Assembly (NCBI RefSeq): GCF_040182565.1 | Contig: NC_089873.1 | Span: forward strand, 88,978,001-89,042,000 | Origin: Anser cygnoides | Taxonomy: Eukaryota; Chordata; Aves; Anseriformes; Anatidae | Direction of reading: 5' to 3' | DNA length: 64,000 nt | Shown: piece after piece, positions 50,403-63,683 of the stretch | How positions within the stretch are numbered: position 1 is the first letter of the stretch | Layout: each line of letters starts with the position of its first letter | The notes under the pieces: generated by a model | What the model was told of the DNA's origin: nothing | Database searches by the model: none | Seen by the model: only the letters and a program-made list of their open reading frames with translations | Translations under genes and position numbers: made by a program

Positions 50403-53400
50403 CTGTTAACAGTGCTAGCACAGGAATAAATGAGTAAGCACTGACTACTAGCAAATGTGGCTTATAAATACACACCAATATCACAGTAGTGAAGTACTAA
50501 ACAACACTCCAATGGGGGCAATCAGGGAAGATAACAAACTAGACTTAAGATGAAAACTAATCAATTCTTTCTATAGAATGATATGAGGCATTTGATTGTG
50601 GTAACAGTCCTCCTTTCCAACTCTGTGTTCCAGTTACAGTCAACAGAGCCACTCCATGCTGAGTGTAAGCAGTCTTAGCACGTATCACTAATGCAAATAC
50701 TATTTTCTCTGTCAAGAACAATTAAAAAAAATAAACTTTCAATGCCAGTAACGTTACAGCAATTTTTTTCCCCCACCTCCAAGGAAATGAAGCCACTTGC
50801 TGAATGATAAACTGACTCTTCCATTGCTGATTTCCTTTCCTACTTTCAAAGCTGATGACAACCTCTCCCCTCTCGCCCCATTTCCTTTTGGAACACAGTA
50901 ACAAGCACTTAAATAATTCTTGAACCCTCTTCACAGAACTACAATATAGATCTTCCTGAACTACTACATTTATCTTTAACATAAGTCTCCAAAGGACATA
51001 ACCCACATTATGGACTAATAGCCTGTAAAACTGAATTTTATGAACTGTAGCAGTTTTGAGCAATAAAAATGGAATCAATGGACTCAAGTTCATGACATTT
51101 CTTCCCCACCCTACACTGGAATAAAAGCTTTTTTTTTTTTTCCTCCTTAGAACATACTTTTAAAAAGAGCTTGAACTTGCTTGATTCTACAAACCTGCAT
51201 GCTTACACCCGCAGATGACATATTATTAAAGTTATGATTTTTTTTGTTCCAAACTAAACACAAAATTTTGTAAGTTGAAATATTCATGTTAGAGAGAGTC
51301 ACAAAAGTGTGATTTTTAATCTCTTCCTCCTTCCTATTTTCTTTTCCTCTCTCTTATCAAAAATGCACTCTTCCATCTCATTAGTTGAAAAAGGACAGCC
51401 CACTGCTACTTTAGGAGCTTTAGTAATGTGTTATATCACTTTACTGCAATGAAAATCACCCCTATATTCCTTACAGCTGCATAAATACGTTTACCTCTGC
51501 TCAAGGAACACTACCTCCGTGACACTCATCAACAAGTTTTACTATATTCATAAAGCATTCCATATCAAGATCGTATCTTAAACCTTTTCCAGAGTTTTCC
51601 TTTAGTTTTAACCAGATCAGAAACCTTTAAACATGTTCCATATGGTATTGGCCCTGAAACCCAAGCATTGAAAGCAAATTGTGAGGTCAACCTGAGCTAG
51701 TACCTAGCAGCTCAAAGAATCAGGTCATTTGGACAATGTATTCACTGAATTTGGTGTAATCACATCTCATTTGGACATGAGAGTGCTGGATATCAGAAAA
51801 GAAGTAATCTCTTAGGTCAGAGAGTCCAGCATTCATGATCACAGATAAAAGTTAAAATACATTAGTGAAAGAAAAAAAAAAGAACAGTTCTTCAATCTCT
51901 CCTTGCACAGCTTGAATAATAACTGACCAACTTTTTTCCTTTTTGAAATACATCATAAAAAAATACATCTTACATCCCTTAACTAAAAAGACCTTTAACT
52001 AACAGTGATTATGAAGAGCCTGCCAATAGCTGGACTTTTTTTTTTTTTAAGTCCTTTAAAATATATTACATGCTACAGTGAAGTAAAAAGTCTCCGACTA
52101 CAAACTGTTTTGGCAGTCTCATCTGATCTGGAAAGGTAGGAAATTCTCTTCTGGTCAGGTGGTAGCAATTGGTTCTTAATTGAGAAGATGAGCAAGACAC
52201 ACAAACTTGTCACCCATAAAGAGGTTTTTCATTATACAGCATATCAGAACACTTCACCCAACTTCAGTATTAATTTCAACCAATTTTTAACATTTCAAAG
52301 GCAAAATGGAATTCCTAAAATGGAAAGGGGAAGAAAACAAACAAACAAACAAAATAACATGCTCCCGCTTAAATGCAATAACCCAGTACAGACAATTCTT
52401 CTCCTCCATCTTTCTCTTCCATTTCTAGCCTTTGATAGTGCTTTGATACACTTCGATATTGGTACCATTCCCTCCCATAACACCAGCACTGTCTGGTAAA
52501 TGTCTGGTACTTAGATCTGAGCTATGTGATGCAGCAAATCCAGTTCCACCATTTTCCTTTACCCCTTTCACACAAACCAAACATTGCACCTTTGAACTAC
52601 AGTGTACCCTTACATTGGTCGAAGTGAGTCATCTGGAACTGCATTCAGTCATTCTCATTTGCAAACAGACAGAGTATGCTTTTTTGTTTCTTTTTTCTTT
52701 TTCTTTTTTTTTTTTTTTTCTGCTGTCAAAATATTTTGCTACTTGGGGATTTTTTCTTTCATTCCTACTTCTGGAATTTCAGGTTATCCAATGGGAGCTT
52801 CATAGAGTCCCTTACATAAATGAAATAGTCTGATTCTGCCAACACTGATGTACATGGTTATTAAATTCACCAGAAGCTGATGCATTAATGTAAATTGTTT
52901 GCCCATGCAATACATTGACAATTCCTGTTCCAAGCTATACATGCAAGTAAAGAAGATGTTTGGGACCCACATCTCAACAAGGTTCCCAAAAGAACTTTTT
53001 ATTAGTCCCCAAGGTTTATGAAATAGATAATTAGATAGAACAACACATTCCTCTTTTATCCAAATAACCCAGAAATAATACCAACAGCTATGGACAGAAA
53101 CCAAAGAAAAGGACCAGAATCTGTATTACTACAATCAAAACCCAAGTCATGGGATGTCAACACTTTTTGATTTTGTCAAAGCCCAGCATCTGTAGTGGGC
53201 TATTACCTGAGAAAATTGTTTTGCTTGTTTCTTTGTTTTATCTATAGCTAGATGGAAAAGTTTGAAAACATTACCACATTTTGCAAAACAAAAATATATA
53301 AAAAGAAATCTATTTTGGGCTACAGTTCTGCCTTTGTCTCACAATACTTGGAAGTTAAAATTTATCAAAGCCTACTTGTACGTGTATTTAATTTTTGTCA

Positions 53401-53811
53401 CCAACTTTGAATTGGAATCATTATAGTACACTGGACATTATAAAATTCCTATTCCTTATTGTGTGCCTTCTGATACCTTCTTCAGTCACAGTTGACCTAG
53501 AAGCTTTTGCTTTTTTTTCTGGGGGTATTGCCTTACAGCAATAACATGAATATATAGAACATAAATTACTTATGTGATTATCGTCTCCCTAGTTTTGGTC
53601 TTGGTTTTCTGCTCTGGAATGGTCCAGCTGTCCTTTCCTATACCTCCCTTTAAGAAAGACACAGTGCCTTTCATTGACACACAAGCTTGCTTCTTTTGAA
53701 TCTGTATGCTTTAATAGTGCCTAGCACAATTAGGTCCAAACTGACCCCTCTTGAACTGATCCTACAAAATGTACTGTAGTCCAGAAATATCTGGGAGAAG
53801 ACTGATTATTC
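50403..53811. other. AT-rich intron 1 sequence without recognised genes
   Basis: Contains poly-T runs at 51129-51141 and 52036-52048, AAAC tandem units at 52334-52354 and a long T-rich pyrimidine tract at about 52678-52719. Open frames at 50722-51093 (minus) and 52459-52833 (plus) show no known domain; the latter is mainly created by the T tract. Confidence 0.45.
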
Positions 53812-54462
53812 ACAGCTTTATTTTCACCAATGCACTGGGCGCCGCTGAAAAGAGCCAGGCTCTGTCCTCTTTGCACCCTCCCTTCAGGTTTTTATGCACA
53901 TAGACAAGACCCCCGCTGAGCCTCCTTTCCTCCAGGTTGAGCAGTCCCAGATCTCCTGGCCTCTCCTCATAGGAGAGGTGCTCCAGTCCCTTCACCATCT
54001 TTGTGGCCCTTTGCTGGACTCCTTCCAGTAGCTCAATGTTTCCCTTAATCTGGTAGGCCCAAAACTGGACCCAATGCTCCAGTCGTGGCCTCACCAGTGC
54101 TGAGGAGATGGGAAGGATCACCTCCTGCCACCTGCTGGCAGTACTTTGCCTAATGAAGCCCAGGACACCGTCAGCTGCTTTTGCTGCAAAGGCACATTGC
54201 TGGCTTGTGTTCAATGTGATGTACACCAGGACTTCCAGTTCCTTTTCTGCAGAGCTGCTTTCCAGCTGGGTGGCTAGGACTGTATTCCCCAGGTGCAGAA
54301 CTTTGCACTTCTCCCTGCTAAATTTCATGAGGTTCCTGGCAGTCCATCTCTCCAGCCTGTGAAGGTCCCTCTGGATAGCAGCATGACCCCCTGGCCTAAC
54401 AGCTTCTCCTCCCAGTTTTGCATCATCTGCAGATTTTCTGAGGACGTACTCTGCTGACATAG
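53812..54462 (-). mobile_element. CR1 LINE fragment with 216-codon reverse transcriptase remnant
   Basis: The minus strand has an unbroken frame (53810-54460) that covers the C-terminal half of CR1 ORF2: the catalytic-site strip appears as KSADDAKLGGEA (normally FADD), followed by AIQRDLHRLERW, MKFSREKCKVLHLG, the AEKELEVLVY strip (normally EKDLGVLVD), AFAAKAADGVLGFIRQS, ALVRPRLEHWVQFWA, KGLEHLSYEERP, and NLKGGCKED. Residues upstream of the catalytic Asp pair are missing, so no enzyme could be made. Unlike normal CR1 copies it also lacks the 3' UTR and tail: homology stops near GAAAAGAGCCAGGCTC at 53848-53863. It lies in the sense direction of EPHA6. Confidence 0.92.
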
Positions 54463-57400
54463 AAGTGATCTTCTCAAACTGTAAAAATGGGTTTTAAAAC
54501 AAAATACTCTTCAAGTAGAGATACAAAAGAAATTTGTTCCTCCAAACAAGCGTATGGAGCAAGGTAGAAAGGAAAATCACTTCATAAATTATTTTAGACT
54601 AACCTAAACATTCAAGCAATTCAGAATTTCATATAACAATAAATAAATAAATAGAATTAGGTTTCACAAAAGACAAACTAGATTAGAAAACATTCAGCCC
54701 TCCAGGCTAGAGCCTGAACAATCAGATGAGCTATATGGTAATTTTATCATCATCTCTTCATTAACCTTTACAACGTATATATCATGATACATCTGAAACA
54801 AGAATGGAGGTAGAAATGCAAATCAGGAACAAGACTGTCTGTTGTCAGTAAATTTTAACATTCTCTATGTGCAGTTCTAAATGTCAACATCTAATCAAGC
54901 CTAATCTATTATTGATTTTCTTTTCTGTTTTCAAAATATCCGTCTGTGGCACCATTTCAATCAGCTTTTATTTCTTAAGGCACGTCTTTCAAGTATAAGA
55001 TACATCTATCAGACTATAGCTATTAAAAATAATTTCCTGATTTTCTTTAATATGATGGAAAGCTGCTAATGCTAGGGCTTCAGGACATTACTTAAAATGA
55101 AAACTACTTGTTACTAAATTAGTAAGGAAAATGATCGTAAGTGAAATGAATAGGCTAAACATTACTGTAACTTTTGATGTACTGTGGCAAAAACAGGTAT
55201 GCCACGAGAAGGGGAAAAAATGAGAAATTAGCTACAAGTGTGACCTCCATTCTAACTATTGCTATGGTTCAGGTTACCTAAGTCTTTCATCTTACAGCAC
55301 AGTTTTCCTTTTAAACATTTTGAAAATTAAAATATTCACTCTGAAATATTTTATGTTGAATTCTATGTCTGAAATGGTCTTCTGCAAAAACATTTCTAAT
55401 AAAACTGCTCAAACATTTCCAGGAGAAAGACAAGGGAAAATGTGTTTTGAATATTTAATTAATGAACACTAGCATATCTGTCATTCGGAGCATCTTGATA
55501 GCAATTCACTGATGTCCTTTGCTGTAAGTTCACATTTACCCAAGCTGAACTCGTTCATTACAGTAAGTTGAAATTTTGGTTCTGCCAAAGCCTATAGCGC
55601 ATTAGTGCATTTCATCCTTAACAGACTACATACCAATTTGACTGGGCTGATACTGTTAACCACAGAGCAAAGAAGGAAGCTTATTCCAACCTAGTTACTT
55701 CACACTAATTCCAACCTAAGATACCGAGGGTGTGCAAGACAGTCCTCTCCTTTTATCTCCTGGTTGCCACATCAACAAGTACATAAAGCTTTCAGCTGTA
55801 CTTTCATCCTGACAGACGTCAGAGAGAGTAGAGGAATATGGGAGACAAACATCCCAAGTCAAAGGCAACAAGATGAGGAATGGAAGAATGAAATAAAAGG
55901 AAACTGCAGGCACTGATGAATAGAAGCCATCCAGAAGAAGAGTACGGTTAAGAAAGGTAAAAAGAGAAGGAGAAGAACAAGTGAAGATACAAACAGCTAC
56001 AGAATGGGAGGTAATAACCATTAGAGCTCTTAGGCAAACTAATGAAGACAACTCTGTTGTGTAACCTGTAAACGAACCTATTTTTCTTCAAAATCCCTTT
56101 GCTGTTTAACACCATCTACTGGCAAGGTGCATGTCTTCGTTACCCTCTAATGCCATGGAAGATGGCATCTCTCTTCCCTTAAGTAATTCAGATCATTTAG
56201 TAGATGATTACACTGTCAGTCTAAATAAACCAACATTCTACGTGAATGATCTGTGAAGAGCGAAAGAATAAAGAACTTTTCAAAATGTAAAAATTGCAAT
56301 CAGAAAGGGAATTTCATATTAACTACATTTTTACACTGATGGGATTAGCAAGTTCCACACTTTAAAGTTAGGAAAAGCCAGAACTGAAGTATGACTATGA
56401 CTCACAGTCTACATCAAAGAGAGCTGGTTCCTAAGACTGTGGGAGTCAAACAGGGGCCAGCTGGATGAGGCCTCTGCTGTGGGGCTGGGGCCTTGCCTTC
56501 AAGAAGGCTGTTAAGAGACCAGGTGCACAAAATGAAAGAAAAGTTTCAGATCTTTAATTTCTAATACAAATTCACTTCATCTGCATTCAATATTTTGACA
56601 AATTGTGTTTTGATAAACAAATTTGTAAAATAGGAACACATTTTTCCAAGCAAAGAACTTAGTTATGTACAGGAAGGAAAATACAATGAATTTAGCTGAA
56701 GAGTACAGTGAAAACCAAGGTGTTATATCTCTCTCTGCCACCACTTTTCTGTCCAATCGTGGGTATATCACAGAACACAAAGTGTAGAGCTGATCAGTGA
56801 AAGTGTCTCATCTTCCTTTTACCCAATTTGGCAGAAGATATGTCTGAGCTCCAGAAACACATAGCTCTCTGAGTAGTCAACAGTAGCTTTTTTCAGAGCA
56901 TGTATAAAACTAATTCCTTGGAATGTGAAGTGGGTGTCACAAAACTGCTCACCTAAGATAAAAGCTTTAGCCTCTAACTCTTAGTTCAGTGACTGAAAGG
57001 AATATGGGACACACACACACGAGTTTTAAAGAGATTTGATACTAGAAAAAGAACTCTGCATGCAGTGTGTTTGCACAGGGCCACATATTAAACAACAGCA
57101 ACAAGAAATGTTGACTCCTTCCAGCCATTTTTCTACACAAACCAAGATACCCTTTAGCTTTAGACAGTCTATAGAAAAATGAAGTATAAGATAACATCAT
57201 TACACTCAGCTTCAGCAAGAGGAACCATTAACGTGGCATGGAATACCATCTCACTTCCTTGATTTTGCAATCCTAGATTTCTTCAGAAGCAGTCTTTATA
57301 CAATACCTCTCTCTTCTTTGTTCAGTATATACAATCACCCTTCTTCCTTTGAAAATAACTACTTCCAATATATACTATTTTATAATGGCCAATCCTTACA

Positions 57401-60354
57401 CTTAGCATGAGATTTTTCTGTATACTTCTTGAATTAAGGAATAAAGCTACTTATTTTCTAAAATTCTGGTCTGGAAATATTTAATTTAATGATGCCTTTC
57501 TCATATGCCCAAATCAGAGGAAACATTCTTACTGTTGTCTCAGCAGCAACAGGGTTTAGGTTTCTATCACATCTGACAACAGTCCAAGTACAAGTTTGGT
57601 AGAGAAGCTCATGTGTGTCATACATTGCATCATGTTTCTTCATTTTAAAATATTAACAGTATTCACATTTACCTAATTAAATGTTCTTCCAAGAAATAAG
57701 GTCCACTAAACTCAATGATTAAATCTAACATAATCCTCCGAGTGGTTGTTCCTACTGTATCATTCTAGCATGTAAGCACTTAACAATTTCAGTAATGCAA
57801 ATAAAATCAATCTAACAGAGACAAAGGTTTTACATTTCCCTTACTTTCCCCTTCAAGGATCTTCAGCAGTCAGACAGAACTACACAATTTTATAAGGTCC
57901 CACTTTGTTTAGCAGATACTGCTGAATTCAGACTATGTTCTGAAATACGAATTCTTCATCCAAACGCTTTCCATGCTATCAATTTCTAGCCACAGAGAAT
58001 GAAAACACTATACAAAGAATGCCTAAAAAGCATGACTAAGGAATGTCTACGTCTCTTTTTTTTGTCTTTTTTTTTTCTTTTTTTCTCTCTAATATATCTA
58101 AAATAAATTTGGATTATAAAATTTGAAATTTTAGCAGAAAATTTTCTACAAAATTTGATTTTAAACCAGCACTGGGAAAACTGGTCTGGGAAATTTCAAA
58201 GATAATTGCTTCCCCCAAGATTAAAATGCTCATGCATTATTTTACAGAATGTTTTCTAATTTGCTCTTTTATTCCTTTATTTTAAACTGAAAAGCAACCA
58301 GCAGCCAGAGAATACAAATCGCAGCAGCAAGTGCACTCTAACCAAGGGTCCCCAGCCAAGACAAATCACTCATTACATGCATCAATGATACTGTTTGCTA
58401 TATGTGACCTTTCCCCTTTTGTCCTAGGTGCAGAAGCCATTAAATGGATTGAGACAGTAGAACTCCCAGTAAATACACCTTTAACTATGTCCTCATTCTC
58501 TGTATGTACCTTCACAGTAGTTTGTTACAGATGGTGCCTGCTGCCCATCCTTCTTACAGAAGTGACACAGCACTGATTTTATGCTAGGCTAAAACTTCTA
58601 TAATTGCAAAAACCTGCTGGAATGAGGAAATGCTGTATCACAAATGCAGTTAATGCAACTCTATATTAAAACGTTCACTCTGGATCGCTTTGCTTATGTT
58701 AGTGCTTTTATCATAAGCTTTACCTGCGCTATCCAATAGAGAGCTGCACTGACCTATGAGGAGCAGCTGTGTATCTAGTCCTCATTAATCTGGTATTACT
58801 CTTCTTGGAGAACCTGTCAGCAAACAGTAGACGCCTTCAAAGACTGTCTGGAATTCAGTCAACTCAGAATTAATAAAACCACTTCTCTGAAGGGGAAAAA
58901 ACCAACTCTATCAGCCTCTAATAAATCTACCTAAACACAGACCAAGAATTGTTATTCAAATAAAGAGTATTACACGTTTAAATTCTTGTTTCTTTACTGA
59001 CTTTAAGCAGAATCCTTCCCAGACCACCGTAGAGCCCAATTTTCTGACTGAAAGAAAAGCAGAAATATCTGCTAGAAACTAATGATCTTTTTCCTTTCTT
59101 AATTCATTTCTTACTTTTCTTAATTCAGTACATCCATGAAGTGGAAGGAGCAGGGAAATATGAGAAAAGGAAACCCGACAGGTATTACTTTAATACTTAA
59201 CTGTCAAATGTACAAATAAAAAACCATTATTGAACTTGGCCAAATATCTGTTGTTCACAAAGCGTCTGCTTATAATCAGAGCTATTAAAGTAACTAACTG
59301 AATTGAAATTTGTTCAGATACTGAACGTTCAGCTGTTACCAAATGAATTAGGGAATTAAGGAATTTGGTAAATACAGTCAGAAGAAATTTTTGAGAAATT
59401 TCAGTTTGAGAAAAGCCAGCAGCAAAGCCTTTGAAAAGCAACCCAGAACAGTAGACACACAGGACAGTCACCAGCCCTGTGCTTGGGTCCAGATGATGTC
59501 TAGGAACTGTGCAGCCTTGTTTCCCAACAAAAGCAAGATGCCAGGTGAAACTGAAAACATGATCTCTCTGAATAAATCATGAGAGATGGAGAAAACACCG
59601 CTCGCTGCTCAACTGTTCTCTTCAGTTTATACTTCCATAATTCCTCTACCATTTAGCTTAATTTTTGACTTGCCTTCTTTCTCAACAGGGCCAAGTTCTA
59701 TACTTCTAAAAATACTTTAGTTCCTCTGAGGTGTTTTCACACCCCAAATTGCATGAGAACCACAGAAGAACAGAACTACAGAAGAACATAAGGTCTTAAC
59801 TTATAGGTGGTTAAGCTATACGTTGTTTTTTTTTTTTTTTAAAAAAAAAAAAAAACACAAACATTTCCATATCAATCATTCTCGTTTGTCCAAAACAAAA
59901 TAACAAAATATCCAAACAGCACTCAGCATTGCCAAATACAAAACCAGGACTATATCATGAGGCATCAACATCCAACCAGTTCATCTCAGGTATTTATGGC
60001 ACTCAAATCTAGGCTCTTGGATAAAAAGTTGTTTCATGTATCTCTACACCTGTAGAGGTTCCAAAGTCATCCTTACCAATGAAGTCTATAGGGTTGTAAG
60101 ATAAATGGGTAGAAATATTTTTTAAAAAAATTCTGAACAGCTTGAGGCAAAAATATGATTCTGCTCATCACTTTCTCTACAGATGTAAAAGAGAATAACA
60201 TTTTTACTGCAATGGTTTTATTTAATTTTCTCATTTTCATCTAAGGATATAAATGTTCACAAATACCAGCTGGACAACTGAATAGCAGAATCCAACAGGA
60301 TGAGTACAATACAAGCGTCAGCACAGCCTTCTTCTTAGTACCTACATTTCTCAA
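54463..60354. other. AT-rich intron 1 sequence without recognised genes
   Basis: Contains AAAT units at 54639-54653, a purine-leaning stretch at 55820-55990, a short CA run at about 57009-57021, pyrimidine tracts at 58058-58090 and the T15A15 palindrome at 59826-59855. No exon or named repeat recognised. Confidence 0.45.
59826..59855. repeat. T15A15 perfect 30-base palindrome
   Basis: Fifteen T are followed immediately by fifteen A. The structure is self-complementary across its full length. Confidence 0.92.
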
Positions 60355-60384
60355 TGTAAGAGAGATCCTCTAGGAGTAAAGCAT

Positions 60385-60412
60385 TTTATGATTCTATTCT
60401 ATGATTCCATGT
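60385..60412 (+). mobile_element. Possible CR1 3' tail remnant
   Basis: TTTATGATTCTATTCTATGATTCCATG resembles the ATTCTATG tandem tail of an avian CR1 in plus orientation; the word is broken here to two overlapping parts, TATGATTCTATTC and CTATGATTCCATG. No convincing 3' UTR precedes it, so it may be a minimal 5'-truncated insertion or a coincidental simple repeat. Confidence 0.4.
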
Positions 60413-63400
60413 CTTTAGAGGGAAGTTCAGCCTCTACACTCAGTCCTGGTCTCCTTATTATAACAGGAAAATTCGGAATGCTGTATTAAGAAAGACCACT
60501 TATCTGTGACAGATTGCTCTTATGTAAAAATAAATATCTGAATAAATACAACATCTTTGAACTGATGAAGAACGCAAGGTCATTAGTAATCTGTCTCAGA
60601 TTTAATATGAGAATCAAAAGGTTTTATTTACGTACTTTGAGCTACCCAATTTACATCAAGCATAATCATTGCGAAAATAGAGGCTATATGAATTTTCAAA
60701 ATGGCAGTTGACATTATTTCATACCTTATTATTTTTTCTTTTGCAGGATGAAGAAAATAAATAAGTATGCCTTTCAGAAGGAAGCATATAAACAAACAAA
60801 CAAAAAACTAACATAAGTCTAGGAAGATATAGTGACACCTGGTAACTGAGAAAGCACACAACTTCCTTTTACAGTTCACCGATAGCCATGAAACATGATC
60901 AGCTCTGTAAGTCCTACAGTTTACTTCAGAAATTGATGGTCTGGTGACAGATAATAGCAGTTACAGTTTGCAAGAAGCCAGTGTATAAAAATCCTTTCTG
61001 GTTTATGTGTACGTGGAAACATACATGGATGCTTAGTGCTGGATACTGTTAAACCATTAACTGATGCTACCTCTATCTCAAAAACTCATGTTTTATACAA
61101 TGTTCACGGTGTAGATGCTCTTATCTGTATCTTTAGGATTGAGAGTAGTTGCTCAATTCAATGTGTTTTGGCAAGCAGAAAACAAACCTACAACACAGGG
61201 TGAAATCTTGTACAATAACGCAACTTATTTGTAACTAGATGTCATGGTCAACTAACTAAAATTTAGATGAACGTGCAAGCACCCAACCGACACTATTAAC
61301 TGAGGTTTATATTTCAAGCAATTCAATTTCAGACCGCAGTGATACATGTCCTACGCAGCTTCATGGCCTTGCCTACCTACAGGGTTTTTCTTAGCTGTAA
61401 AATCTAGCTCTTGGCACAGTCATAACTTGTTTTTGAACTTACCACTCCATTAGGATGAAAGAGTAAGTTCACTTCTCTGTCAATAGTATTGTTTCTGTCT
61501 GCCTAGCTACAGATACTGTAAGGCGCCATGCATTGATTTACGGGGTGAAGAAAGACAACCTAAGAGTCTTGGAACTATATAAAAACATCCTTCTGTTTGA
61601 GGAAAGCAAACAAAAAGATAAATCCCAACATAATAACAGTAATTTATAAGACTGGAGTATATTAATTCTCTGAAAATCCCTCTTTAATAACAGAAAATTC
61701 ACCATTAAGGATGAAGAGGAAGGGCTCTCTGGTTACCAAGCTGGATTAATAAACGTATTCCCCTTCCACATTTTTCCCCAATCAAACAACCCAATAAAAA
61801 CATTCCTTTGCAAGTTTGCATTAATGCTGATATGCTTGTAAATACAAAATAGAAGACCAAATATTTTAGATAGTAAAGCTAAGTTATAATTATTATGATA
61901 ATTAATGAAAAACCAACAAGTATTGCAACCGTGCTTCCAAGATGTATACTCTGAAATATCACCTTACGAAAATATAAGAGATTTTTTTTTTTCTCAGCTA
62001 ACTACATGAGATTTAAAAAAAAAATTGTAGCTGGGATTCCAAACATAAGTAACTAGTACTTTAAACTTATCCATTTAAGTGTTTACACAATATGCAACTG
62101 CTTAATTCTACTCATTTTCTTTTATTCAATTCCTGTTTTTAGAGAAAATCATCGTTAAAAGTAGACTTTTTTGGCTAACATTTTATTATTCGGGTGGTGT
62201 GGGTGTTCTGAATCACCTGTATTAATCCAGTAAATTTTAATTTCACATGTGTTTGGATGAGTTAGATTAATCATTTGATTTCCATGGTACACTGGCAATA
62301 CCAAAGATATTAGAAGTTCCTCCTTTTATTAGGAGTTTTGTATCGAACTGCAGAAAGAGAAGTTAACTCAGAAGTTAGGAAATTCATCAGCACTATATGC
62401 AGCCAATACCTCATTACCCAAACATGTTGAGAAAAGTTACGTCAACATCAAAAACAAAAAACACACTTTATCCTTGAAAGCCTTTTCTTTGGGCTAAGCT
62501 CTTTTGGTAACTTTTCCCCATTTTTAACTAGTTTTTGAAACATTATTTAACTATCACTAATTTAATCCCAGGAATATCAGATACCAGTTTAGAAACTTAC
62601 TTTAAAATGCCCTAATCTAACTTGCGCTACTTAATACAAATTCTTTACCTTTGATGCATAGAATGTGTCATGGTTATTCTATAACACACGTGAATAGATT
62701 TTTTTCGGACAGCATTTGTGTGTCTTGTTAGGCCTTGCAGTAATGTAGCAGGCATTAGCATGCGCTAATGAGAGGGACATAAAAGGAAAACCGTGTTGTG
62801 CTGCTGTGAAAATCTGATGTCTTCTAAGACACGAGTAAGGGCAAACTGTAACACAGCACTGATCTGGCTATATATTATCCAACTGCAAGCTGAAATTATA
62901 CATCACATTCAGTATAGAAGAGGCAAAGGAATAATATCACTTGGAATGTCCATGCCACATCTGACTGATCCTTCAAGGTATTTGTGGCCGAACTATCACA
63001 TTTTCCTACTTTCCTGATATTTTATTCTCTCTTTTTACTGTTACCCATGTACGTACAATGAACACTGAAAACAGACTGTAAAACAGAAGTGTGAAAATAT
63101 ACGAGCTACACATTTGGTAGTGCTCCACAACTAAAAACAGTTTGTTTTCTCATTACTTTCCACAATAGTCATTTTCAGCACTCCTTTCAACAGTAACAGG
63201 TACAATAATTTCTGCCAGAAGCAACGTTTAGAGCTGCCCTCCAGCTCCCATATTTTTACTCACATCAGACTAAAACCCTATATCAGGAAAGCTAAATTGT
63301 GCAAAAAAAAAAAAAAAAAGACTGAATTTAGGAAGAGATGCATCCTACATTCTCCACAACTAAGTAGAGAGATGTGCATTAAATAAGCAATTAAGGAAAC

Positions 63401-63683
63401 ACTCTGCTCTCTCTATCCAGATGTTCAGAACATATAAGACGATGTTTCACAATCAGTTATCGTGTGTTTTTTTTTTCCCCTGGTTCTATCTAACAAAATT
63501 TGATACCGTCTGAATGTGCTATGCAGCCTTATTTTTACTTCTCTAAGTAGGGTGATTCATTTTTTAAGCCACGGGCGTTTTCCTTCAACACAAGCAACGT
63601 GACAACCTGGGCAATTAAACTACCGTCTTCGGGAGGACCTGAGGAGCATGCATCTGTGCCAAAGACTTTACAGGGGATTTTTT
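60413..63683. other. AT-rich intron 1 sequence up to the CpG island
   Basis: Contains AAAC units near 60790-60810 and poly-A of 17 at 63303-63319. The sequence ATTAGCATGCGCTAAT at 62754-62769 holds a 6-bp inverted repeat of a TAAT-type core. No Eph exon 1 with a phase-1 donor was found on the minus strand. Confidence 0.45.
63303..63319. repeat. Poly-A, 17 bases
   Basis: Uninterrupted A run about 370 bp from the CpG island. Confidence 0.9.

Noticed and set aside
50722..51093. 123-codon open frame, minus strand, sense to EPHA6
   Set aside because: No Eph similarity and no flanking acceptor and donor in suitable phase.
52459..52833. 124-codon open frame, plus strand
   Set aside because: Its hydrophobic centre is just the translated T-rich pyrimidine tract.
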